NCBI RefSeq assembly: GCF_000380245.2
Contig: NZ_HG428741.1
Span: forward strand, 1,751,761 to 1,815,760
Reading direction: 5' to 3'
DNA length: 64,000 nt
DNA from: Bacillus massiliigorillae
Lineage (GTDB): Bacteria; Bacillota; Bacilli; Bacillales; DSM-1321
The notes beneath the pieces were generated by a model. It saw only the letters and a program-made list of their open reading frames with translations, did not search any database and was not told the DNA's origin. Made by a program: the position numbers and the translations under genes. This document shows positions 53,186 through 62,194 of the stretch, in pieces. Numbering within the stretch: the stretch's first letter is position 1; every line of letters begins with the position of its first letter.

Positions 53186-54256
53186 CTAAAGATAAATACT
53201 CCTTGCGCTCTCATTGAAAAAATCTGTTATATTTTTGTACTTCGTTATGTCTATACGATTTTGCCGTATAATCTTCTGAATAAAGATGGCATCGGTAAAG
53301 ATCGTATTGATGATCTTTTCGCACCATAAAGGAGTATTGCTGAAGTAATCCACTAGCTCATTCAGTTCATCAAAGTTAAAGTAAAGGATATACGTGACAT
53401 AATTCTGTAGCAACATTCTGAAGCAGTGATCCCGATAAGGGCCTGAACGCTCAATAGTGAAACACTCCGCCATTACTTTAAAAACCTCTGATTTATTTTC
53501 TAGGTACTTATGTAACAAAAGATCAACATTATTGATAAGCTGTAATAGACCCTCCAAACCCTCCTCCAGGGGCATGGTCAGCTTGGATTTACCCTCGATT
53601 GTCCTTAACAGCTCCTTCGTTAAATTCTTGCACATATCGATTTCATCGGAGGATATACCTATCTGATTCATATAATTGCCGAAATGGTCTCGGTAGTAAT
53701 CATGATATTTAGAAAGATAGTGTTCCACTCTAATCCCTGTTCTAGTATGAACTAAGTCTTGCCCACGGAATGAAAAGGAGTGGAGGGTTTCCTCGTTAAC
53801 AGGATGCGTATAGAGATAGAAAAAGAAGAAAAAATCTCTAAGCTCCGCTTGTTGTTTTTCATTTAATGCGGTGACACTAGGCAGTTGGGATAACTGAAAA
53901 AAAGAATAACCCTTCATGAAATCATTCATAACATTGTACGGATTGATCTTAATAATTGAGGTTGTCGCATTAATCGTAAACAACAGGTAGTAAAAGATTA
54001 ACTCATCGTATACATTTAACTGTGTAAAGTTCTTCGAAAGTACGGGATTCCAGTCAGGCTTTGCCGTGTAATTGGGGTCCCTCGGCTGTAATTCAGAGAT
54101 CCATGCGCTGAATGTTTCGTTCTCGTAGCCATTCAAGAATAGTTCTGAACTTTCATCTTCACATAATACATACTTAAAGTTGTCCGTTTGAACGGTTGTT
54201 AATTTTCTATTGAATTTTATATTTAAATAGTCATCATACAGCGACTGAAGCTTCAT
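53186..54256 (-). CDS. Hypothetical protein
   Basis: 356 residues, soluble, rich in aromatic residues and predicted mostly helical; not recognised. It has no transmembrane helix, signal peptide or obvious catalytic motif. Segments such as ELRDFFFFFYLYTHP and LLQNYVTYILYFNFDELNEL suggest a packed helical repeat. The start follows GAGGGAAC. Its GC content looks higher than that of the genes to the left, like the next few kilobases, which suggests a separate origin. No partner is adjacent on the same strand except small genes more than 290 bp upstream. Confidence 0.7.
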   Translation of the reverse strand: MKLQSLYDDYLNIKFNRKLTTVQTDNFKYVLCEDESSELFLNGYENETFSAWISELQPRDPNYTAKPDWNPVLSKNFTQLNVYDELIFYYLLFTINATTSIIKINPYNVMNDFMKGYSFFQLSQLPSVTALNEKQQAELRDFFFFFYLYTHPVNEETLHSFSFRGQDLVHTRTGIRVEHYLSKYHDYYRDHFGNYMNQIGISSDEIDMCKNLTKELLRTIEGKSKLTMPLEEGLEGLLQLINNVDLLLHKYLENKSEVFKVMAECFTIERSGPYRDHCFRMLLQNYVTYILYFNFDELNELVDYFSNTPLWCEKIINTIFTDAIFIQKIIRQNRIDITKYKNITDFFNESARSIYL

Positions 54257-54549
54257 CGGTCTGTTCCCTCAATTCATTGGTGGTGTAGTTTAAAGCAATA
54301 ATAAAGAGCACGCTATTAAAATTATACATCAGTTAAGAGAAGAGTTTCTTATCATAACATAGCATAAAATATATTTCCTGCTTCGTTTTGAAAGAGATTC
54401 ATTTCCACTCTCATAACTGAATCGAGTAATGGTCCCCATAAGTTTCGTATCTAAAGCGTTAGGGGCTGATGTAAGTTGAGATCAAACGAATCAAACAGTG
54501 TCAATAAAAAGTAAGGTGGACTCTCAGGGAGATGTATGGAATCAGAACC

Positions 54550-54657
54550 TTAATTTAGATCTTTTCCGCTTAAGATCGCTGTCAGCACATCTACGATTTG
54601 CTGATGATCAGCTTCTTCATGCCACTGATTCAGTTGTTCAATAAGCGTTTGTTTCAT
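54550..54657 (-). CDS. Short ORF, possible fragment of a conserved unknown family
   Basis: 35 residues, opening MKQTLIEQLNQWHEEADHQQ. That opening resembles the N-terminus of a family of unknown tetratricopeptide-like proteins in Bacillales whose members are several hundred residues long. Here the frame stops after the first helix. GAAGGGTGAA lies just before the ATG. It is probably a truncated remnant. The rest of 54257-54713 contains no other gene. A palindrome GTAAGATCATGGTCTTAC lies at 54700-54717 at the end of the next gene. Confidence 0.4.
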   Translation of the reverse strand: MKQTLIEQLNQWHEEADHQQIVDVLTAILSGKDLN

Positions 54658-54713
54658 TTCACCCTTCACATAATCATTAGGAATAATGATCGTTCTTCAG
54701 TAAGATCATGGTC

Positions 54714-55160
54714 TTACATTAAGTACAACCATGTAATACCACCGCCCGTAATACTCAATACAGAACCGCTAGCAATGACCCACTTATGCTTAGTATCTAA
54801 TTTCAGTGCCCCAAGAAACCGAGGCAGAGGCCATTTAAATGCTGTGAGAGAGAAGACTCCCTGAATAAACCCTAACAGCAACATCTTCTTGGCTTGAAAT
54901 AAATCTAGTCGTGAGAATGCGAGTGTGCCCGCAGTTCGAATACTCGCATATGTAATGAGCATGAATATAATCAAGGTCAACAATGTGAAAAGAATGGTCA
55001 GTACAAATTTAATCGTGTCCATCGAAAACCAATTGTTTTTGGAATTGGAATGTGGCAGTCCGATTAGGGAAAAAACAAGGCCTATAACAACACTCCCCCC
55101 CGTAAATACACAAAGAATGGTATTCACAGCAATTCCTGCTATGAGAAGCAAAAAAGTCAT
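54714..55160 (-). CDS. Hypothetical four-helix membrane protein
   Basis: 148 residues from the ATG at 55160 behind GGGAGGAATCC. An in-frame ATG at 55181 has no ribosome site. Helices lie at about 3-33, 50-75, 92-115 and 123-147. LLLIAGIAVNTILCVFTGGS and FIQGVFSLTAFKWPLPRFLG show no known family. It is in the higher-GC block, and divergent from the DUF1963 gene. Confidence 0.65.
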   Translation of the reverse strand: MTFLLLIAGIAVNTILCVFTGGSVVIGLVFSLIGLPHSNSKNNWFSMDTIKFVLTILFTLLTLIIFMLITYASIRTAGTLAFSRLDLFQAKKMLLLGFIQGVFSLTAFKWPLPRFLGALKLDTKHKWVIASGSVLSITGGGITWLYLM

Positions 55161-55321
55161 GGATTCCTCCCGTTTATTCAATGATTAAGATGTTACTGCT
55201 AGGAAATATGAACATCATTAAATAGATGATATCATTACATTTCCATATGTTACAATTATGTAGTATTAAATATTGCAAATCTATAATCTCGTCGTATTTT
55301 TATATATGGAAGGTGAATCGA

Positions 55322-56206
55322 TTGCTAAGTGGTAACAATCAAAATAAGCTCGAGCAAATTGTTTGCGAGCATCAACTCGAACATATTATGGATTACTTAA
55401 ATGAGTCTGTACGTCAAGGTATTCGCTTGTCCAAGAAAGAGATCGAAACATACAAAGAAATATGCCTATCCCGTATAGGAGGCGATCCAGATCTCCCTGC
55501 TAGTGTGGAGTGGCCGGTGGATTTAGAGGGAACTTCCATGACGTTCCTGGCCCAGCTGCGTTTAAGTGAATTGACACATCATGATGTAGCAGCACTGCTA
55601 CCCGTAAAAGGCATATTGTACTTTTTCGTAGGAGTTGATGAACCTGCCTATGGAATCGAGCACAAGGTGATATATCTATCAGAAGACAAGCTTCAGGAAG
55701 CTAAACGTTACCCTTCTCCTGAAGTGACGGCCATTGAGGGTGAGTTTACCGGATATCGATTGAGCGGCAGATCAACGATGGAAATTCCCAATTATGGTTA
55801 TGTAGATTACGATATAGTGGAAGACGATGAGCATGATTATGATCAGTATGAAGAGCTATGCTTCGAGTTGAATGAAGGGGACTCAAGTAATCTGGCAGTA
55901 ATGTTCGGTTATCCATCTACCCAGCATGGTGATTGTGAATACGAAGCAGCTCTTCATCTGTTGACAGGCAAAAAGTATGACTATTCAATGGATTCAGCGT
56001 TAAAGCAAATTACGGATCATTTCAAAGGTGATTCTGATAGAGCGAAGCAGGAAGTGCAAGATACTCTAGTGTTGCTCGCACTAGACTCCGATCAGGATGT
56101 GGGATTCTGCTGGTGGGACGCTGGGGAATTGCAGTTCTATATTCGAAAGGAAGATCTGCTTGCAGGCAACTTTGCAAACACCTATTGCTCCCTGTATTCA
56201 AGTTAA
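55322..56206 (+). CDS. DUF1963 (YwqG-like) protein
   Basis: 294 residues from a TTG at 55322 after GGAAGGTGA. A 32-residue upstream extension is AT-rich and has no ribosome site. The DUF1963 signature runs from SRIGGDPDLPASVEWPVDLE, with FLAQLRLSEL, ILYFFVGVDEP and, near the end, MFGYPSTQHGDCEYEAALHL and GFCWWDAGELQFYI. YwqG-type proteins are of unknown function, and many lie in loci for polymorphic toxins and immunity. There is no toxin gene nearby here. It has its own terminator. Confidence 0.85.
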   Translation: MLSGNNQNKLEQIVCEHQLEHIMDYLNESVRQGIRLSKKEIETYKEICLSRIGGDPDLPASVEWPVDLEGTSMTFLAQLRLSELTHHDVAALLPVKGILYFFVGVDEPAYGIEHKVIYLSEDKLQEAKRYPSPEVTAIEGEFTGYRLSGRSTMEIPNYGYVDYDIVEDDEHDYDQYEELCFELNEGDSSNLAVMFGYPSTQHGDCEYEAALHLLTGKKYDYSMDSALKQITDHFKGDSDRAKQEVQDTLVLLALDSDQDVGFCWWDAGELQFYIRKEDLLAGNFANTYCSLYSS

Positions 56207-56232
56207 GCCAATTATTGTACTATAGTTATATA

Positions 56233-56269
56233 CAAAAGCCACTGATTTTAGGACCAGTGGCCTTTTTTA
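56233..56269 (+). terminator. Rho-independent terminator of the DUF1963 gene
   Basis: GCCACTG and CAGTGGC pair around ATTTTAGGAC, then CTTTTTT. The remaining stretch to 56598 has no gene. Confidence 0.87.
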
Positions 56270-56598
56270 ATTCTTTCAATTTTTAGTATAATTTATTAGA
56301 TTGCAAGAGTGAGAAGTGCACATCTTTTACAATTTAGAACATTACAGAAAAGACTTTGCTAAATTCAAAGATATAAATGAACATTGGTACAATTGAATCT
56401 AGTTAATTCTAAACTATGTAGGTTGGAGGCGGATAACTAAAGAAGAAAACACGACAGGATAGGATGCAATTGAAGGAACAGTAATGAAGAAAGAGAACAG
56501 AGACTAAAGTGATACCTACCATCGGATAAACATGGTCAATACATAACACATTACATTGAAAGTGTGGAACTAATATGATGTAAAGGGAGAGGAACAGG

Positions 56599-58863
56599 AT
56601 GAAAAAAAAGCGAGCGATACCTCTCGGCAATTTGGTGTTTTTGATTCCGGTAATATTTTTGAGTTTTTACATGTGGAAAGATTACATGAGATATATTGAT
56701 GTCTCAACACCATCCTTGGAGAGCGCTTATATGCTTGATGAGGGGAAAAAGTTGATTGGCTTTTCAAACGATGACCGATTTCGTGAACAATATGATGTTT
56801 ATCTTTTTGATACTGATACGGAAACTATAATTAATAAGAATACTGTACATACCAACTTCCAAGCCGGACTGGGGCCAGCGACTTATCAGCAGGATGGAAT
56901 CATCGTCCCAACCTACGACGATTCACATGGGCTGCAATTAAATTACTTCCACTCAACAGGAAAGTTTGAAGAGTTGGCTCAGGGAACGATAGAAATTCCA
57001 TCCGCATGGAGTTCAAAGGTTAATTCCTGGCGTGGCAGACTCATTGTAGCTTGGGAATCGCCACATGCATTTTTTGTAGCGCAGGTGAAAGATGGAAAGC
57101 TAGATAAAGTGAATTTAGCCGAAGAAGGTCTACTTCCTGCCAGACCTGTTCGGATAGATGAAGTGCATGGGAGTTTTGAGAACGACCAGGCAGTTCCAGT
57201 ATTTTCGGTGAGTTTAAAGGACAATAGAACTGCATTTGTTAGCGGGATACTAGACAAAAATGGCGATTTATCTGTGCTGCTTCAAAATAAGGATGAAGGG
57301 ACTTTTGCAGCACAGGATCGGGCTGGCGCTCACTTCTCCAATGTCTTCGGTTTCAATAACGCCAAGTTGGTACGCGAAAATGGGAACTACCCTGAAGAAG
57401 CATCATTTTATGACGCGAATGAGAAGCATTGGGGAACTGCGCTTCCTACACCAAAGCCAGTTTATCAAGCCCGTGTATTCTTTTTGAATGACGAAGAAGT
57501 TCTGATCGCCGGATCTACTGCAGAAGATGAATTAAAAGGAACTGTAATTGGATATGTGTTCAATGAGAAATCCGGTAAATTTCAAGATGCCACTGTTCTT
57601 TTGGAGCAGCTGCCTTACGAGAATCTAAAAAATAGCGAGACTGAATTCCATAAGCAATTGGGTAGTAACGTCCTTTACTATCGCGGTGGAGACCTTGCGT
57701 CAGGCTATATCAATATGGAAAACCAAGAGGCTAAGGTACTTTCGAGCGAGCAAATCGAAGGATGGATGCTCAAAGAAGAAGAAAACAAAGTCTCAATTCA
57801 AAGTTTCTTGAATTATGTAAAACAAGGCGGAGCGATCGTTATTAACTGGGGGGCTTGGGTCTTCATTGTCCTAGTCTTATTCTTTGGCTTCGCATTTGCC
57901 CCTCGTATGTTGGCGAAATCAAGTATGAAAAAAATGAGAGATGGTCAGCATGTTCAGGGCAGAATTATTAATATGGAAGAAACGGGTTTATATGTGAATG
58001 AACGTCCGCAGGTCCGGTTTATCGTTCAGTTTGAGGATGAAGGTCAAATGAAAGAGGTTGAAATCAAGCAGGTCATCTCCTATCTGAACCCTATTCACAT
58101 TGGCGATTTGGTAATGATCAGTTATAACCGAAAAAAACACAAGGCTGTGTTCATCACAGAAGAGGATCTTAAACATGCGGCCCAGGAGTCTACACCGGTA
58201 CATATTAAAGATGCAATCCTCACCCGTATCGAAAGTTATGGAAATGTAAACCGGGGACAAGCCCTTCAACTTCGCTTCACAGCCGAAGGACGCGATTATA
58301 CAATACCTGTCGTTCAATCTTTCGGATTTGAATATCGTACTGGTGAACGAGCGAACCTTATTCTGATTCAGGGGATGGCAAGAATCTTCAGTTACGGCAA
58401 TGTAAGTACAGTTAAGGCATCGGACCAACTCTCCCTGCAGGGTGAAGTAATCCATGTGCAGAAAATGCCAATCATTATTGAAAATAAGCAGCTGATGATT
58501 ATGGAAGTCATGATTACTAGCGGGTCGGATAGAATCCGTAAAGTCAATAGTATCTTTGCGCCAGAAAACCAGTCTGTGAATGTAGGTACAGTCCTTCCAG
58601 TCACTATGGAAATAGCCGATTTACAGAAAGAAACTCGATTACTTCAAGGTAAGAAGGGCGCGGCTAAAGTGCTCTCCGTTCATTTTGACGGTACTCGAGG
58701 GGAGCGGCCATTAGCCAATATTACCGTTGAAAAAGACGGCATTACCTACCACATTAATCAGACTATTGAACCCGTATATGGTGTAGTTGTTGGAGATGAG
58801 TTGTGGATTGCTTACGATGAAAGTACGAAAGAAGCTTTGATTATTAATTATTCTATAAGATAA
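56599..58863 (+). CDS. Large membrane protein: extracytoplasmic propeller-like domain, one helix, four cytoplasmic repeats
   Basis: 754 residues, not recognised. Helix 1 is at about 10-28. A 380-residue extracytoplasmic domain of repeated beta-rich segments (MLDEGKKLIGFS, YDVYLFDTD, PTYDDSHGLQLNYF) recalls a beta-propeller. Helix 2 is at about 417-438. The cytoplasmic part shows four related beta-rich units at about 448-530, 535-608, 610-685 and 688-754, each with a core such as GRIINMEETG, RPQVRFIVQF and GDLVMISYNRKKHKAVFI. Such units resemble DUF3592-type small barrels. A signal receptor or envelope-stress protein is possible, but there is no enzymatic motif. The start follows AAAGGGAGAGGA. 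Base composition is higher in GC than its surroundings. Confidence 0.75.
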   Translation: MKKKRAIPLGNLVFLIPVIFLSFYMWKDYMRYIDVSTPSLESAYMLDEGKKLIGFSNDDRFREQYDVYLFDTDTETIINKNTVHTNFQAGLGPATYQQDGIIVPTYDDSHGLQLNYFHSTGKFEELAQGTIEIPSAWSSKVNSWRGRLIVAWESPHAFFVAQVKDGKLDKVNLAEEGLLPARPVRIDEVHGSFENDQAVPVFSVSLKDNRTAFVSGILDKNGDLSVLLQNKDEGTFAAQDRAGAHFSNVFGFNNAKLVRENGNYPEEASFYDANEKHWGTALPTPKPVYQARVFFLNDEEVLIAGSTAEDELKGTVIGYVFNEKSGKFQDATVLLEQLPYENLKNSETEFHKQLGSNVLYYRGGDLASGYINMENQEAKVLSSEQIEGWMLKEEENKVSIQSFLNYVKQGGAIVINWGAWVFIVLVLFFGFAFAPRMLAKSSMKKMRDGQHVQGRIINMEETGLYVNERPQVRFIVQFEDEGQMKEVEIKQVISYLNPIHIGDLVMISYNRKKHKAVFITEEDLKHAAQESTPVHIKDAILTRIESYGNVNRGQALQLRFTAEGRDYTIPVVQSFGFEYRTGERANLILIQGMARIFSYGNVSTVKASDQLSLQGEVIHVQKMPIIIENKQLMIMEVMITSGSDRIRKVNSIFAPENQSVNVGTVLPVTMEIADLQKETRLLQGKKGAAKVLSVHFDGTRGERPLANITVEKDGITYHINQTIEPVYGVVVGDELWIAYDESTKEALIINYSIR

Positions 58864-58917
58864 CTTGAAAACTAGAGCTAAAATAGAGTCAAATAAGCCC
58901 GTCATTTCGTGACTAGT

Positions 58918-58936
58918 GACACAAAAATCCCTACTG
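58918..58936 (+). repeat. Left copy of the GACACAAA/CCCTAC repeat
   Basis: GACACAAAAATCCCTACTG matches the inverse complement of 63650-63668 in 17 of 19 positions. The two copies face each other around the germination operon, 4.7 kb apart. Confidence 0.6.
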
Positions 58937-59383
58937 TCTCGTTAAATTCATATTAAAATCTGGTTGGTGAAATTAAAAAACAAGAAAATCTATAAAGTGT
59001 CATAGAGTTTAAAGTGTCCGTTTTGGCTAAATAAATTTAAACTTTATTAACGCTTTAATCTTCAATTAATAGGGTAAATGTAACTCTAAAATAAAGCTTG
59101 ATAAAATATAACAAAGTTTGACCATTTATAAAAAATGTTTGATAAAGTTCGAATTAGCTTTTAAGTTAATACGACTTCTTATTGCACAAACGGGTTTAGT
59201 GGAATAAAGGTTTTAGGAAAATATCTAAGAAAACACAAAATTGAATAAGATGCTTCATTAATTTGAGGCATCTTATTCGGAAATTAAAAATTATTGAAAG
59301 CCGAGAATGAGTTTTTTATTATTTTGATTTACTTACCTAAATATTGTGAAACGATGTACCTAAACTATCGAGTGCAATAGCAG

Positions 59384-59410
59384 AAGCTGTCATTTAGACG
59401 GCTTTTTCTT
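59384..59410 (+). terminator. Rho-independent terminator upstream of the ger operon
   Basis: AAGCTGTC and GACGGCTT pair (one G:U) around ATTTA, then TTTCTT. No gene directly precedes it on this strand. Confidence 0.6.
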
Positions 59411-59554
59411 ATGCAGCTTACAGGCAACAATCCTTCCATTGAGGACTCTTTTTTGTATTTGTTACGAACAAATTACGATTTCATATCCTTTCGCATAATA
59501 AGTAAGAAAGAGATTCATACTAACTTTCAATATGTGATAAAGGAGGGAGTTGGA

Positions 59555-61081
59555 TTGTTTAAAAAAAGAAAAAAGATAGAAAACACACAAGTGCAAGAAC
59601 AGGAAGAAGAGGTTGATAAGCCAATTACTGATGAAGATGAGCTATTTATCATATTTTCTAGTTCGGATGATTTTATCAACTATAAATCTTATCATCGAAA
59701 AAATATATATTGGATTTCTTACTATAGAGATTTGATAGATGGTAAAGTGCTTCACGAAAGCATACTTCCTTATCTACTTGAGGCTGAATATTCTCTGGAA
59801 AGCTTTAAAGCGAAAATACCCATAGATTCGACGATTATTACAAGTGATTCGAAGGAAATTGAATCCAAGGTTATGACAGGTCATGTTGCAATCCGACTAG
59901 ACAATGATTTGCATACATGTCTATTGATTAATGCTGCCGCCCAACAAGGTAGACAAGTTGGTACGCCAGAAGTAGAGTTTGGAGTCATAGGTGCTCAAGA
60001 AGCTTTTGTTGAAGATATTACAGTCAATATTAATTTAGTGAGAAAAAGGCTACCTACTTCAAAATTAAAAACAAAAGAATTAGATATAGGAACATTATCT
60101 AAAACTAAAATTTCAATTATGTATATAGAGGACATTGTAGACACAAAGCGAGTTTCTGAACTAATTCACAGAATTAATGATATCGAGTTTGATCAAATTT
60201 TGGATAGTTCCTACCTTGGCCAAATGCTCTATGATAATTCATATACGATTTTTCCATTATTTTTAAATACTGAACGGCCTGACAGAGTAGCAGCTTCCTT
60301 AGCCGAAGGAAAAGTTACAATTTTCGTCGATCGTTCCCCCTCAATTCTTATTACTCCTACTACAGCAATTGAGTATTTTCAAGCAATAGAAGATTATGAG
60401 ATGCCTTGGTTACAAGCTTCAGCTTTTCGCCTTTTACGTATGTTCGCTATCCTTTTTTCAATTTTTGCAACACCTGCTTATGTAGCGGTACTTACTTTTC
60501 ATTATGAATTGATGCCTAAAGATTTGTTAGAAACCGTTGTTGCTTCCAGAACAATGATTCCTTTCTCACCAATCATAGAAGCATTTTTTTTAGAGATTTC
60601 AATTGAATTATTGAGAGAGGCGGCAGCGAGACTACCTACAAAAATTGGACAGACGATAGGTATTGTAGGTGGGATTGTTATTGGGCAAGCATCAGTAGCT
60701 GCAGGATTAACTAGTAATATTTTATTAATTATAGTTGCATTATCAGCACTTGCTTCATTTGTTCCACCTGTTTATAAGATGGGTAATGCTATCAGATTGC
60801 TACGATTTCCTTTTTTAATAGGAGCACAGTTATGGGGAGGATTAGGTATTATGGTGATTGCAATATTTGTATTAACACATCTCATTAAATTGCAATCCGT
60901 GAATTCCCCTTATTTGGAGCCTATTTATCCAACTCGTATACAAGATTTTAAAGATAGCTTTATTAGATTACCTTATTCTCTTTTTAAGAAAAGGCCGGAA
61001 AATCTAAGAACCAGAGACAATTTAAGACATCAGACTAAGCTTAAAAAAACAAAAAAGAGTACAAATGATTTTTATGAGTAA
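59555..61081 (+). CDS. GerA-family spore germination receptor subunit A
   Basis: 508 residues from the TTG at 59555, after AAAGGAGGGAG. The N-terminus is typical (MFKKRKKIEN). A soluble N-terminal region of about 235 residues contains YLLEAEYSLESFKAK-type sequence, and the GerA core has YEDIVD-like IEDIVDTKRVSELIHRI, FPLFLNTERPDRVAASLAEG and RSPSILITPTTAIEYFQ. About five to six transmembrane helices follow (about 330-470), with ILRSMRIFAI-like RLLRMFAILFSIFATPAYVA. It works in the spore inner membrane with the B and C subunits to sense nutrients. Which germinant is sensed cannot be told. Confidence 0.92.
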   Translation: MFKKRKKIENTQVQEQEEEVDKPITDEDELFIIFSSSDDFINYKSYHRKNIYWISYYRDLIDGKVLHESILPYLLEAEYSLESFKAKIPIDSTIITSDSKEIESKVMTGHVAIRLDNDLHTCLLINAAAQQGRQVGTPEVEFGVIGAQEAFVEDITVNINLVRKRLPTSKLKTKELDIGTLSKTKISIMYIEDIVDTKRVSELIHRINDIEFDQILDSSYLGQMLYDNSYTIFPLFLNTERPDRVAASLAEGKVTIFVDRSPSILITPTTAIEYFQAIEDYEMPWLQASAFRLLRMFAILFSIFATPAYVAVLTFHYELMPKDLLETVVASRTMIPFSPIIEAFFLEISIELLREAAARLPTKIGQTIGIVGGIVIGQASVAAGLTSNILLIIVALSALASFVPPVYKMGNAIRLLRFPFLIGAQLWGGLGIMVIAIFVLTHLIKLQSVNSPYLEPIYPTRIQDFKDSFIRLPYSLFKKRPENLRTRDNLRHQTKLKKTKKSTNDFYE

Positions 61082-61099
61082 TAAGAGGAGGGCTTCGGA

Positions 61100-62194
61100 A
61101 TGAAACAAGGTGAAGTAAATGAAAAGTACCAAGTATCTTCTTTCTATGTCCTTTTTTTAATACATTCCGTTCAAATTGGAATAAGCATCTTAAATTTCCA
61201 AGCACCATTAGCTAAGGCAGCCGGTACTAGTGGTTGGCTTTCCTTGATTATAGCAGGGTTTAGTATAAACCTCATCATTTGGGTTATTTATAAAATATTT
61301 AGTTTGGTGCCGGGAGATATTGTCACTGTTAATCGTTATGTCTTTGGTAAATGGATAGGAAATATACTTAATCTTATATTGGTTTTACATTTCTTAGGAT
61401 TGAGTTTAATCACTATTTCAAGTTATACAGATATAGTTCATGTATGGATGTTTCAAGAAGTACCGTCTTGGTGTATTGCTTTCGCATTATTACTCTTGTC
61501 GTACTATATTATTTCGGGAGGATTTCGCACCGTTAACGGGATTGCTTTCTTTAGTATTACACTATCCTATTGGCTGCTTTTTCTTGCAATATATGTCTTT
61601 AAATATGCTGATCTTAGCCAGCTTCATCCAATAGTTGATCATAGTTTATTAGAGATTGCCAAAGAAAGTAAGCAACAGGTTTTCACCATGATGGGTTTCG
61701 AAACATTAATTGTGTTTTATCCATTTATAAAGAATGCGAAATCATCTCAAAAGTATGCTCAAATAGGCGTCCTTTGTACCACTGTATTATTAATATTTGT
61801 ATACATGGTTACTCTTTCTTTTTATTCGCTACAACAGCTTTTACTTCATATTTGGCCTACTTTATCGTTAGCAGCTATCGTTGAATTTTCTTTTCTTCAA
61901 AGATTTGAAATCATCATTGTATCTTGGTGGGTTTTTGTAATCATACCTAATTTAGTTCTTACGCTTTGGTCAGCAAGTCGCATTGTGAAACGAGCAGCAA
62001 ACATTCAACAAAAATACCCTTTATTAGTAATGATGGCTTTGCTGTTTTTCATTTTAATCATTTTTAATTACTACGATATTACATCTCATATCGTAAAATG
62101 GATAACACCTGTTGGGAGTATCATTATTTATTTTTATTTACCCATCCTTCTAGTAATTATATGGATTAAACATAAGGTGAGGAAAAAAACATGA
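61100..62194 (+). CDS. GerB-family germinant receptor subunit (APC permease-like)
   Basis: 364 residues with about ten transmembrane helices. The opening VSSFYVLFLIHSVQIGISIL and the PGDIVTVNRYVFGKWIGNIL segment are typical of the GerAB/ArcD/ProY spore permease family, which binds the germinant in an amino-acid-transporter fold. The start follows AGAGGAGGGC, 19 bp after subunit A. It overlaps subunit C by four bases (ATGA). Confidence 0.92.
   Translation: MKQGEVNEKYQVSSFYVLFLIHSVQIGISILNFQAPLAKAAGTSGWLSLIIAGFSINLIIWVIYKIFSLVPGDIVTVNRYVFGKWIGNILNLILVLHFLGLSLITISSYTDIVHVWMFQEVPSWCIAFALLLLSYYIISGGFRTVNGIAFFSITLSYWLLFLAIYVFKYADLSQLHPIVDHSLLEIAKESKQQVFTMMGFETLIVFYPFIKNAKSSQKYAQIGVLCTTVLLIFVYMVTLSFYSLQQLLLHIWPTLSLAAIVEFSFLQRFEIIIVSWWVFVIIPNLVLTLWSASRIVKRAANIQQKYPLLVMMALLFFILIIFNYYDITSHIVKWITPVGSIIIYFYLPILLVIIWIKHKVRKKT

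Larger units (their letters stand above)
58864..59554. other. 690-bp intergenic junction before the ger operon
   Basis: No protein gene is supported. At 58918-58936 lies a copy of the GACACAAAARTCCCTACYG motif also seen inverted at 63650-63668. A perfect 11-bp hairpin GAATAAGATGC/GCATCTTATTC is at 59243-59278 without a T-run. A plus-strand terminator is at 59384-59410. The reading that extends gerA upstream to 59411 overlaps that terminator and is not coding. Confidence 0.5.

Noticed and set aside
59411..59554. N-terminal extension of the germination A subunit
   Set aside because: It begins at a terminator hairpin and has no ribosome site. The TTG at 59555 has AAAGGAGGGAG and gives the normal MFKKRKK start.
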